Positions 17,683 through 26,119 of a stretch of 64,000 nucleotides of DNA are shown here, one piece after another. The first letter of the stretch is position 1. Every line of letters begins with the position of its first letter. Location: contig NZ_BRVO01000001.1 of assembly GCF_027924185.1 (NCBI RefSeq), forward strand, positions 1,178,001 through 1,242,000, read 5' to 3'. A program made the position numbers and the translations under genes. The stretch is from Neptunitalea lumnitzerae. Its GTDB lineage: Bacteria; Bacteroidota; Bacteroidia; Flavobacteriales; Flavobacteriaceae. The notes under the pieces are model-generated. The model did no database searches. It was not told where the DNA came from and saw only the letters and a program-made list of their open reading frames with translations.

Positions 17683-20600
17683 TTAGTTTGATTGTACTAA
17701 CTGAGCATTTACCGTTTCCTTTAGCTCCGTAATACTTTGTTGAACAAAGGAAAGAATTACTGCACTATAGGATTCTAAATTACTTTCCTGTACAAATGCT
17801 TTTATAAGATGATAGAACTCTTTTTTAGGAAGTTGATTGTGTGCAAATTTGTTTCGAATAAGTATTATTAAAAACATTTTCTGAACAAGGGTTGATTTAC
17901 TTTCGACTTCTGAAATACTTATTTTTTTGAAAGAGTGTTTTTCATCGTTGTCCAACCAAGTAACTTCCTCCTCGTTTGCAAGCTTATATTTTTTTAAAAT
18001 ACCTTGAGACAGATATTTTTTGAAATTAGGGTTGCCATCCTGTTCTAATTCGGTTGGGTGGTTTGTACCGTTAAAGCCCCATTTTTGTAAAATCCATTGT
18101 TCAAACTCTTGAATTTCTTTGAATAATATATTCCTGCGGATTACCTCATACGAATAGTCTTTTATTTCTAGTTCTTCTTCTAGTGCTGTTTTTTCATAAT
18201 ATTTGGAGGTATCATAAGATAATAGTGTTTGTACTTTTTCGTCTTGCAGATACTTTTTAAATTTACCTAGTTCTTTAATCTTAACCGCAGGTTCTTTTAT
18301 TTGTCCATGCTCATACGGAACCGTCATGCTCCATACAAAATTGGACTTTATAACATTGTCGCTTTTGTCTCCCACTTCGCGCTGGCTTTGTTCTCTGGCT
18401 TTCTTTTCTTCCGCTAAGCGTTCTTCTTGTGTTAAGTACAATTGCGCTAGCGTTATATGGGCAGCAGATCCAAAACTTTCTTTACATAAAGCATTGGCTA
18501 TTAATAGCAAAAAGACATCTTGAATTTGTGTTTTTTTAATTTTAAGGTCTTGCTTTTGCTTGAAAGACTTAAAATTAGGGTCGTCTTGGGTTAGAAAAAC
18601 ATCTTGGTAATCTCTTGGGTAGCTATAAAAACGTTGGTAATTGGTATGATGGTAAAAATGACTGTACCAGTCAGCATACTGTTCTGGGTTATCGGCAATG
18701 TGTACCCCACGTATGTAAGTGGGTTTGGCATCAAAAATACCTCTCGGAAATACCAAAGGTTTTGCCAGTAATTTGTTTTTCTGATTTTCTAAACTGTCAA
18801 TAGTATACAGGCGTTTATAGAAAATATCCCAAAGGTGTTGTTGCTTTACAAACTGTTTTAAGCGTTTGTTTTCATTTTTAAAGCCTTGTATTTGGGTTAG
18901 CAGAGCGTTCAATGTTTTTTGTCGGTTGCTGAGGTAGGCTCTATAAAAAGTATCAAAGAAACGCTGTTCAAATGCTGTGTAAATACCTGCGCTCCATGTA
19001 TGTTGGTCTTGTTTAAAATTCCAAAATTGCTCTAGCAGATGTAACGCTTCTTTAGGTTTTTGCTGGTAATAGGCTAATAATTCCTGTAACTGACTATGGT
19101 GATACCCTTTCCACTGACTTCGGCCAGATGGCGGCATAAACCGTTTAAGGTCTTCTGCTAGCCAGGTGGCTTCCTGTCCCAATTCCCGATTGGTGAAAAT
19201 TACTTTTCTTGTGTTTCTATAGTCTTTAAACGCTTTCGTATTATTATCAATAAGAGTTAGTTTTTCTTGGGTAACGTCTATTTCGGTTTGTATAGCAGCT
19301 ATTAGCTTGTTGGTGTCTATGGTTTCTTGTGCCTTGGCTCTGCGTAAGTTTTTGGTAATCTCGGAAGAAGAAAGTGCATCAGTAGTTTTGTAATTACGAA
19401 TGGTCTCATGCCGTTCTATCAGTTTTTTTACTAAGATGGTTTCAATTTCTTCTCCTGTTTTTTTGTGTACCAATAAATCATATAACAAAGCAGGGAGCTC
19501 GTTAAGCGAAAGCATGGCAGTGGGCATTCCCATTGCAATAGACTTATAACTTTTTGGTTTTAGGTCTTTATCTATAAAACCTGCAATCTGCTGTTTGGTA
19601 GGTTTGTCCTCTTTTCTTTTGCTATAAGTTTTAGTCTCTAAACCTCTTGCTTTTGATAGGTTTATATAGAGTTCTTTTGCTCCTGAAACATCGCTTTTAC
19701 TTAAATCAATAAATACCGGAATATTATCTGCTACAAAGTTATATGACGGATTAGGAAACAGTTCCCAACCGGTATCTGCGGGCGCTTGGTCTTTTAAAAA
19801 ATAGTCGGTTTTTAAATTGGTTACCTCCGATAGCTTGCCAAACACTTTTATTTTTTCTTTAATAACCCGTTCTGTACTATACTTGGTGCCCTCAATTTTT
19901 TTGGTACGGGCATCGTGCACGTAATTCCCTAAATGTAGTTGAAATTTTAGGGTAGGGAAATTGGCAAATTCATCTAAGTAGCGCAATACAAAATAGGCAA
20001 ATTTGTTTTCGTATCGTTTTCTAATTACCGGATGTATTACCGTAGCGTCCTCTAAATTATGTATCTTTTTCCCTTCTGTAATGTATTGGTTTATATCCTC
20101 TACAAATTGGTCTTTTTGTGCTTGTGTAAAGGTTTGGTATAAAGCATCGGGTACTTTGCTTAACTCATCTATAATTTGTACCAAAAGTGTCTCTTGAGAG
20201 AATCCTGTGGTTAACCTGTTTTTAACCCCTTTAAAGCTTAAATGCCTAAACACCCAATGGGTAGCCATGTATTTTAAGCTATTATTGTTTCGGTCAATTT
20301 CTTTATCTTCATTTTTAACTACTTTGCCTTTAAACCCTCTAATGTTACTACGCAAATCTTCTCCTTGTTTGCGGGTTAAAAACAACCCTAGCAAAAACAG
20401 CAATCCGCTTTCAGAAATAGCAATGCCGTTTTCGGCAGGCGTGTCTCTATTGTAAGCCGATTGGTAATTGGCATTCACACCATCTTTATACGTAAGGTGC
20501 CAAAAGGCATCGTTTAGTACCCCGTTTTTAATAGCCAAGGGTTCTAGGTTTACTTTTTCCCCTTTTGCTTTCTGTTCTTTTAACGTAGCTAGTTTTAGTG

Positions 20601-21171
20601 TTTCAAGGGTTTCTAATTCCTTACCCAATTCCTTTTTAAGCAAATGTCTAGAGCCGTCCGATTTTACCTTGTACTTTTTCACGTCAGCAATGGTTTTTAA
20701 AAACAGTTCATCTAAAAGGTCATATACATCGGGGTTTATGTGTATAGGTGCATGGTAATGATGGGTGTAGAAATTACGTAAACTTTCTATAGTGCTTAAA
20801 AAGGTAAGCATACTGTTTTTAAAATGTGCTCTACGTAATTGATCTCTATTTCCTTTTTTAGCAAACTTTTCATGGTCTATAGGTAAGTACAGGTACTGCA
20901 CCATTGGTAGGTGTTGTTTTAAAAAATCAACCCCAATTTCATAATCGGTAATGGTTTTTTGTTCGGTAAAATAAAGGTCAAATGCTCTTATATAATTTTT
21001 CTGTTTTTGGTCTCCTTTATTTTTAGGGTTAAAACGTTCCTCAAAAGCTGTAAAAACAGCATCTATATTATTTTGCGCTAAGTTTAAAAAACCTGCAAAA
21101 TAATGCTTATCGGTAATGCTGGTATGCGTATAATAAATGCCTTTTCCAATAGGCTGGGTAGTATGTTCCAT
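17683..21171 (-). CDS. cas13b: Cas13b, type VI-B CRISPR RNA-guided RNase
   Basis: The 1162-aa protein has the Cas13b layout with one HEPN motif near each end: R132-NFYT-H137 (SLRNFYTHHYH) and R1106-NKFA-H1111 (LIRNKFAHNQLP). Both are intact RxxxxH nuclease motifs; the two HEPN domains together form the RNase centre in this family. The long middle part is lysine-rich. Length fits the 1100-1250 aa typical of Cas13b. Family enzymes process their own crRNA, cleave target RNA and then cut bystander RNA. A VI-B-like array lies 162 bp upstream, separated by a terminator. No csx27, csx28, cas1 or cas2 is adjacent. The frame is unbroken. Confidence 0.95.
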   Translation of the reverse strand: MEHTTQPIGKGIYYTHTSITDKHYFAGFLNLAQNNIDAVFTAFEERFNPKNKGDQKQKNYIRAFDLYFTEQKTITDYEIGVDFLKQHLPMVQYLYLPIDHEKFAKKGNRDQLRRAHFKNSMLTFLSTIESLRNFYTHHYHAPIHINPDVYDLLDELFLKTIADVKKYKVKSDGSRHLLKKELGKELETLETLKLATLKEQKAKGEKVNLEPLAIKNGVLNDAFWHLTYKDGVNANYQSAYNRDTPAENGIAISESGLLFLLGLFLTRKQGEDLRSNIRGFKGKVVKNEDKEIDRNNNSLKYMATHWVFRHLSFKGVKNRLTTGFSQETLLVQIIDELSKVPDALYQTFTQAQKDQFVEDINQYITEGKKIHNLEDATVIHPVIRKRYENKFAYFVLRYLDEFANFPTLKFQLHLGNYVHDARTKKIEGTKYSTERVIKEKIKVFGKLSEVTNLKTDYFLKDQAPADTGWELFPNPSYNFVADNIPVFIDLSKSDVSGAKELYINLSKARGLETKTYSKRKEDKPTKQQIAGFIDKDLKPKSYKSIAMGMPTAMLSLNELPALLYDLLVHKKTGEEIETILVKKLIERHETIRNYKTTDALSSSEITKNLRRAKAQETIDTNKLIAAIQTEIDVTQEKLTLIDNNTKAFKDYRNTRKVIFTNRELGQEATWLAEDLKRFMPPSGRSQWKGYHHSQLQELLAYYQQKPKEALHLLEQFWNFKQDQHTWSAGIYTAFEQRFFDTFYRAYLSNRQKTLNALLTQIQGFKNENKRLKQFVKQQHLWDIFYKRLYTIDSLENQKNKLLAKPLVFPRGIFDAKPTYIRGVHIADNPEQYADWYSHFYHHTNYQRFYSYPRDYQDVFLTQDDPNFKSFKQKQDLKIKKTQIQDVFLLLIANALCKESFGSAAHITLAQLYLTQEERLAEEKKAREQSQREVGDKSDNVIKSNFVWSMTVPYEHGQIKEPAVKIKELGKFKKYLQDEKVQTLLSYDTSKYYEKTALEEELEIKDYSYEVIRRNILFKEIQEFEQWILQKWGFNGTNHPTELEQDGNPNFKKYLSQGILKKYKLANEEEVTWLDNDEKHSFKKISISEVESKSTLVQKMFLIILIRNKFAHNQLPKKEFYHLIKAFVQESNLESYSAVILSFVQQSITELKETVNAQLVQSN

Positions 21172-21194
21172 AGTAGTTTTTTGTTTTAGCTACC

Positions 21195-21238
21195 GTTAGT
21201 AACTGTAGGAGGCTGTAATTACTACAGCAGTTACCAAC
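21195..21238 (-). promoter_or_regulatory. Hairpin in the cas13b 5' leader
   Basis: An imperfect inverted repeat (GTTAGTAACTGTAG at 21195-21208; CTACAGCAGTTACCAAC at 21222-21238, with a 3-nt bulge) lies 24-67 nt before the cas13b ATG. Read on the cas13b strand it starts GTTGGTAACTG, close to the first bases of the crRNA-strand repeat (GTTGTAACTGG). Whether it is a regulatory structure is inference. Confidence 0.45.
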
Positions 21239-21249
21239 TGTACGAATCT

Positions 21250-21257
21250 TAAAGATA
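21250..21257 (-). promoter_or_regulatory. Candidate cas13b promoter (-7 box)
   Basis: TATCTTTA on the minus strand matches 7 of 8 positions of TAnnTTTG and lies about 80 nt upstream of the ATG. A start here would place the leader hairpin in the mRNA. No convincing -33 box is seen. Confidence 0.3.
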
Positions 21258-21294
21258 CTAACTTTTTATAGAAGTAACGTAGTGTGTAAAAAAT

Positions 21295-21329
21295 AAAAGG
21301 CGTAGCTGCGCTAAACAGCTACGCCTTTT
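21295..21329. terminator. Bidirectional terminator between CRISPR array and cas13b
   Basis: A perfect 14-bp inverted repeat (AAAAGGCGTAGCTG / CAGCTACGCCTTTT) with a 7-nt loop has T tracts on both strands. It ends 3 bp before the first repeat of the array. It would stop an array transcript on the minus strand before cas13b, and any plus-strand transcript before the array. Confidence 0.85.
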
Positions 21330-21332
21330 TTT

Positions 21333-21764
21333 GTTGTGAATAGCCTACAAAATTAGACCAGTTACAACATCTATAACCGTAATGAGGTTAGAGCTTTAGT
21401 TGTGAATAGCCTACAAAATTAGACTAGTTACAACGGTGTATATAACAGCAAGGGCGAATTGATTGTTGTGAATAGCCTACAAAATTAGACCAGTTACAAC
21501 GGTGTATATAACAGCAAGGGCGAATTGATTGTTGTGAATAGTCTACAAAATTAGACCAGTGACAACCAACGCCTGTTAATCCTAACGATGCAGTTAGTTG
21601 TGAATAGCCTACAAAATTAGACCAGTTACAACAGACATTGGGTAGTTCATCTGCTAATGTGAGTTGTGAATAGCCTACAAAATTAGACCAGTTACAACGG
21701 AAAGTTGAAAAATTTCAAAAGTGAATTAGTTGTGAATAGCCTACAAAATTAGACCAGTGACAAC
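21333..21764 (-). CRISPR. Type VI-B CRISPR array, 7 repeats and 6 spacers
   Basis: Seven 36-bp repeats start at 21333, 21399, 21465, 21531, 21597, 21663 and 21729. Every spacer is 30 bp. The plus-strand repeat begins GTTGTGAATAGCCTAC and ends GACCAGTTACAAC, so it has the VI-B GTTG...CAAC ends. The minus strand carries the central TTTT that VI-B crRNAs show, and its ends (GTTGTAACTGG, TTCACAAC) resemble the Bergeyella repeat, so I place the crRNA on the minus strand, as cas13b. Repeats 2, 4 and 7 have one or two substitutions; 4 and 7 share GTGACAAC. Spacers 2 and 3 are identical. Confidence 0.97.
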
Positions 21765-22012
21765 ATACTTAAAATACCTCTAAAATTCTCTTTGTTTACA
21801 AGGGTATCCATAACTTCTTAGCATTTAAAAAATGAAACAATTAAGGTATTTGTTACTGCAAAGTACGGCATTTTTTTATTTCTATGAGAACTCTTTAACC
21901 CTTAAAGATTGGATAATACCGTGAAAACTTCCTATTCTCAATACAACAAATGTCTATCGAAATTCACCCGAACTGACGGGGTTTTCTGGTGTTTGTTAGT
22001 ATCACAATGTTT
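21765..22012. other. AT-rich flank of the CRISPR array, possible leader
   Basis: No gene is seen. If the array is transcribed on the minus strand, this is its upstream side. A TACTTTGC box (21865 to 21858 on the minus strand) could be a -7-like element about 95 bp before the outermost repeat, but no -33 box is evident. Leader function is inferred from position. Confidence 0.3.
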
Positions 22013-22344
22013 CGTCACCCTGAACTTGATTCAGGGTCTCATTCGAGTAATCTAATCTGTACGTGAGCTACTTGTGCGATGCTGAATCGAGTTCAGCATG
22101 ACGAGTTTGGTATTTGTTTGTATTGCAATGTTTCGTCACCCTGAACTTGATTCAGGGTCTCATCATAGTAAGCTAATTAGTACGTGAGCTACTTTTGAGA
22201 TGCTGAATCAAGTTCAGCATGACGTTTTGGTATTTGTTTGTATTGCATAGTTTAGTCACCTTGAACTTGATTCAAGGTCTCATTCGAGTAATCTAATCAG
22301 TATTTAAGCTACCTGTGCGATGCTGAATCAAGTTCAGCATGACG
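22013..22344. repeat. Palindromic interspersed repeat, three tandem units
   Basis: Three units of about 91 bp recur with a 120-121 bp period, starting at 22013, 22134 and 22254. Each runs from CGTCAcCCTGAACTTGATTC to AAGTTCAGCATGACG and contains two hairpins and inverted CGTCA/TGACG ends. The linker between units (GTTTGGTATTTGTTTGTATT region) is conserved too. The cluster ends 12 bp before the GIY-YIG stop codon. Confidence 0.9.
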
Positions 22345-22355
22345 AGTTTGAAATA

Positions 22356-22637
22356 TTAAAAGATTTCAATTCTTTTCATTTTAGGGTTTTGTTTCTTAAT
22401 AAGATTGACTTTCCAGTCTCTACGCCAATTTTTTAATTGTTTTTCCCGTGCAATAGCAAGTTTTATATTAGTGAATTCTTCATAATAGATGAGATCTGTT
22501 AAAGTGTATTTAGATGAGAATTTACTTCCAATCCCATTTATATGTTTGCTTATTCTTTCGTTTAGATTACTTGTTACTCCAACATAGAGAGTAGTTCTGT
22601 ATTTGTTAGTTATTATGTATACATAAGATGTTTTCAA
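22356..22637 (-). CDS. Single-domain GIY-YIG nuclease
   Basis: The 93-aa protein is a lone GIY-YIG domain: SYVYIITN (residues 4-11, GIY position), LYVGVTSNLNERISKH (17-32, YIG position with the catalytic-type Arg28), then a YYEEF segment and a basic C-terminus (KQLKNWRRDWKVNLIKK). There is no UvrC or DNA-binding extension. Such short proteins are common in multiple copies in Flavobacteria, with unknown roles. Here it is enclosed by copies of the palindromic repeat at both ends, so it may be linked to that family. Confidence 0.9.
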   Translation of the reverse strand: MKTSYVYIITNKYRTTLYVGVTSNLNERISKHINGIGSKFSSKYTLTDLIYYEEFTNIKLAIAREKQLKNWRRDWKVNLIKKQNPKMKRIEIF

Positions 22638-22719
22638 GATTCAGTGTTTTGTTTATGAAGATCTGTATATTTTGATTGTAATTATTACTGATATCCTTAA
22701 TTAACAAAATGGAAACTAA

Positions 22720-22810
22720 CGTCACCCTGAACTTGATTCAGGGTCTCATCTGAGTAAGTTAATCTGTACGTGAGTTACTTGTGCGATGCTGAATCAAGTT
22801 CAGCATGACG
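22720..22810. repeat. Palindromic interspersed repeat, one full unit
   Basis: A complete 91-bp unit from CGTCACCCTGAACTTGATTC to CAGCATGACG, in the same orientation as the three units on the other side of the GIY-YIG gene. It lies between that gene and the dppC-like gene. Confidence 0.9.
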
Positions 22811-22827
22811 GTTAAAGTAGGAGACTT

Positions 22828-23937
22828 TTAATTCTTCACGTCAAAAGCATCTCTTAGGGCGTTGCCCACTAGCATAAAAGCCATTACCAGTGTCATAATA
22901 GCAATACCGGGTATTAGGGCTAAATAGGCTTTGCCTAGTATAATGTAGTTGTAATGATCTTTAATCATAGCACCCCAACTAGGTATAGGGGGTTGTGCGC
23001 CAATACCTAAAAAGCTAAGTCCGCTTTCTACTAAAATGGCTGCTGCAAAATTAGCTGCCGATATTACTATTACCGGTGCCAATATATTAGGTAGTATGTG
23101 TTTGGTTATAATGCGGGCGTGGCCATAGCCCAACGCCTTTGCTGCGGTAATGTATTGCATTTGTTTGGCACTTACCATTTGCCCACGTACCACACGGGCA
23201 ACTTCTACCCACATGGTAAGCCCTACGGCTATAAATACTTGCCAAAAGCCTTTGCCTAAAGCTAGGGTAATACCAATAACCAATAACAGGGTAGGGATGC
23301 TCCAGGTTACATTAATAAGCCACATAATAAAAGCATCTACCTTACCACCAAAATATCCGGCAATACTTCCTAAGCTTACGCCCACTAATAACGATATAAA
23401 CACAGCCACAAACCCTATAGAAAACGATATTCTGGTACCAATTAAAAGTCGGCTTAGTAAATCGCGTCCATATTTGTCGGTACCTAGTAAAAAGGTTTGT
23501 TGTTTAATATAAGTTTCTTCAATGTTTTTGGTGTTGGTAGTACTAAAGGTGGTTTGTAAAGCCGTTGCTTTTTCTAAGGCTTGGGTAGCTTCTGGGTTAT
23601 ATTCGGTATAATACAGGCTATCTTTGGTAAAACGGTAGGTGTTTATAGGTATTTCGGTACTTCCGTTTTGCTTGCCAAAAAAGGCGGTTTTTAAAAACGA
23701 TTCTTCTACGGGTTTTTGTGTAGGTAAGGTAAGCATCTGTACACTAAACCCTGGTTTTTTAGAGTGAATGGACAAATGCATTTGGTTGGCATTCTCAGAA
23801 TTGTCTGGTGCCAGTGCATACGCAAACACTGCTATAAGTCCGCATAGCACTACAATAGTCAAACTAAAAACGCCCCAAAAGTTCTTTTTAAACTTTTGGA
23901 GCGCCAATGTTGTTAATGAACCCTGTGCACTACTCAT
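22828..23937 (-). CDS. Oligopeptide ABC transporter permease (DppC/OppC type)
   Basis: The 369-aa membrane protein has the N-terminal OppC_N segment, a periplasmic insert (about 45-150) and the BPD_transp_1 domain with the EAA-like motif YITAAKALGYGHARIITKHILPN and the ending LSFLGIGAQPPIPSWG. It would form half of the channel of a dipeptide/oligopeptide ABC importer. No DppB, ATPase or binding protein is adjacent, so its partners are encoded elsewhere. It lies 10 bp downstream of the tail-specific protease gene on the same strand. Confidence 0.9.
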   Translation of the reverse strand: MSSAQGSLTTLALQKFKKNFWGVFSLTIVVLCGLIAVFAYALAPDNSENANQMHLSIHSKKPGFSVQMLTLPTQKPVEESFLKTAFFGKQNGSTEIPINTYRFTKDSLYYTEYNPEATQALEKATALQTTFSTTNTKNIEETYIKQQTFLLGTDKYGRDLLSRLLIGTRISFSIGFVAVFISLLVGVSLGSIAGYFGGKVDAFIMWLINVTWSIPTLLLVIGITLALGKGFWQVFIAVGLTMWVEVARVVRGQMVSAKQMQYITAAKALGYGHARIITKHILPNILAPVIVISAANFAAAILVESGLSFLGIGAQPPIPSWGAMIKDHYNYIILGKAYLALIPGIAIMTLVMAFMLVGNALRDAFDVKN

Positions 23938-23947
23938 AAAGGGTAAC

Positions 23948-26119
23948 TTATTGTGCGTTACGGGCTAATTTATTTTTTTTACCAAACGATACATGTAAAT
24001 CTTCTAATACATTTACAGCCTCGTCAATGTAAACATCTTTCGTCATGCTTGTGTACCAACGTTCTCTTTTCTCTTTCAGTTCTTCGTCGGTTTCAAATTC
24101 TTTTTGCTCGTATGGTAATGCGTTAAATGTTAAGTCAGATTTGTAATCTTTTAAAACATCAAACTGTTTAGCAAAATTCTCATCTTTTTCAATTTCCGCA
24201 AGGTAAGCTTTATAGCTTAACGGAAACTCGTTATCGTCTTGCTGCTCTCTTATCCATTTAGCGTTGGTATCAATTAATGCTAATTGCTCATTGTTAGCCA
24301 TACGTTTTTTGCTGTTAGCAATAGTTTGGTCATAATCTATATAACCTTCCCAAACATCGTAGGTTGCCGGAGCAATTTTATCGTATGGTAATGGGTTGCG
24401 TTGGTCTTTTTCACCTACTTCAATATAGCTATATCTGTCTGGTACTACTACATCACTTTTCACACCTTCTAATTGGGTAGATTCTCCGTTAATACGGTAG
24501 AACTTCTGGGTAGTAACCTTTAAAGCTCCTAAATCTCCTAAGGTATTGTTTTTGAAAAACTGATTTAAGTCGTAAATATTTTGTACGGTACCTTTACCAT
24601 AAGTTTGTTTACTACCAATAATAATAGCACGTTGATAATCTTGCATAGCAGCAGCTAAAATTTCAGAAGCCGAAGCAGATAATTCATTTACTAAAATAAC
24701 TAACGGACCATCCCATTGTACAGAAGAATCTTTGTCTTTTAAAACTTCTCTTCTTCCGTTGGTAGCTTTTACTTGTACTACAGGGCCATCTTTAATAAAT
24801 AAACCTGCCATGTCTACCACGGTTTTAAGAGATCCACCTCCGTTATCTCTAAGGTCAATAATAAGACCTTCCATACCTTCAGCTTTTAAACGCTCAATTT
24901 CTTTAGCCATATCAGAAGCAGCGTTTCTGCTGTTCTTATAGTCGTCAAAATCTACATAAAATTGTGGAAGGTTTACGATACCAAATTTTCTTTTGTCTTT
25001 CTTAATTAAGGCTGTTTTAGCGTAACTCTCTTCTAAAACAACTTCATCTCTAATAATAGAAACAACCTCTATAGTACCATCTACACGTTTAACCGTTAAT
25101 TTAACCTCGGTACCTTTAGGGCCTTTAATTAATTTTACGGCATCATCAATACGCATGCCTACTACATCTACAGGAGCTTCGTCTCCTTGTGCAACTTTCA
25201 GAATTTCGTCTCCTACTTCTAACGATTGCTCTTTCCATACAGGTCCACCAGAAATAACCTCAATAATGGTAATGTTATCTCTTTTCTTTTGTAGTCTTGC
25301 CCCAATACCTTCAAATTTACCACTCATACGAGTATCAAATTTTTCTTTGTCTTCTGGTGCAAAATAAAATGTATGTGGGTCAAATTCTTCTACAATTGCA
25401 TTTAAGTAGATAGAAAACCAGTCTTTACGTTCAAAATCGTTTAGAATATCAAAGTAGTCATCTAAATTTTTAAGGGTAGATTCTCTCGCTTCTTTTTCAT
25501 TTTCTTCAGCAGATTTTCCTGCTTCTGCAATGGTTTCCTCATCTACGTCATCTTTGCCTTCTTCAATAGCTTTTAGAGCAGCTTCTTTGTTGTCTAATCT
25601 ACCAGCATAACTAGTGATGGTAGAAAATTTTAAAATTTTTCTCCAACGCTCTTTTAGCTCTTTTTCATTTTTAGCATATGGTAGCTCTTCATAGTCTACA
25701 TTAATGGTTTCATTAACGGTAAAGTCAAAAGGTTTATCTAAAATTTCTTTATAAATTCCTTTCGCTTCTTCCATTCTAGCTAACAAACGGTCGTGAGTTA
25801 GGTTAAAGAAATCCAGGCTATAACTTTTAATTTCATCATCAAGCTGATCACGATAGGCATCAAACTCATCAATATCACTTTGTAAAAAGTAACGTTTTTG
25901 AGGGTCTAAGTTCATGATATAATTATCATAAACATCTGCCGAAAACGAATCGTTAATGTCTTTAGGGCTATAATGACCTTTTTCTAAAACATATGATATC
26001 AGCTCTATGAGTAGTTTATCCTTATCTGAATTTTCATTTTCAAACGACGTTGCTGTAAAGCTACAAGATGCCGCCGAAATTAAAACGGCAAATAGCAGGT
26101 AATACAAGTTCTTTTTCAT
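23948..26119 (-). CDS. prc: C-terminal processing (tail-specific) protease, S41A
   Basis: The 723-aa protein has a lipoprotein signal (SAASC lipobox near residue 19), an N-terminal helical region, a PDZ domain (about 245-335) and an S41 peptidase domain whose Ser/Lys dyad region reads ELSASASEILAAA and GSKQTYGKGTVQN. A DUF3340-like C-terminal part follows. Prc trims proteins at their C-termini in the periplasm and affects cell-wall enzymes. The dppC-like gene follows 10 bp after its stop. Confidence 0.92.
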   Translation of the reverse strand: MKKNLYYLLFAVLISAASCSFTATSFENENSDKDKLLIELISYVLEKGHYSPKDINDSFSADVYDNYIMNLDPQKRYFLQSDIDEFDAYRDQLDDEIKSYSLDFFNLTHDRLLARMEEAKGIYKEILDKPFDFTVNETINVDYEELPYAKNEKELKERWRKILKFSTITSYAGRLDNKEAALKAIEEGKDDVDEETIAEAGKSAEENEKEARESTLKNLDDYFDILNDFERKDWFSIYLNAIVEEFDPHTFYFAPEDKEKFDTRMSGKFEGIGARLQKKRDNITIIEVISGGPVWKEQSLEVGDEILKVAQGDEAPVDVVGMRIDDAVKLIKGPKGTEVKLTVKRVDGTIEVVSIIRDEVVLEESYAKTALIKKDKRKFGIVNLPQFYVDFDDYKNSRNAASDMAKEIERLKAEGMEGLIIDLRDNGGGSLKTVVDMAGLFIKDGPVVQVKATNGRREVLKDKDSSVQWDGPLVILVNELSASASEILAAAMQDYQRAIIIGSKQTYGKGTVQNIYDLNQFFKNNTLGDLGALKVTTQKFYRINGESTQLEGVKSDVVVPDRYSYIEVGEKDQRNPLPYDKIAPATYDVWEGYIDYDQTIANSKKRMANNEQLALIDTNAKWIREQQDDNEFPLSYKAYLAEIEKDENFAKQFDVLKDYKSDLTFNALPYEQKEFETDEELKEKRERWYTSMTKDVYIDEAVNVLEDLHVSFGKKNKLARNAQ

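Noticed and set aside
18326-20758. Plus-strand open frames inside cas13b
   Set aside because: Short antisense frames without recognisable domains; the minus-strand frame is continuous over 1162 codons.
22356-22637. GIY-YIG gene as UvrC fragment
   Set aside because: Length, start and basic C-terminus fit complete single-domain proteins; no UvrC residues follow.
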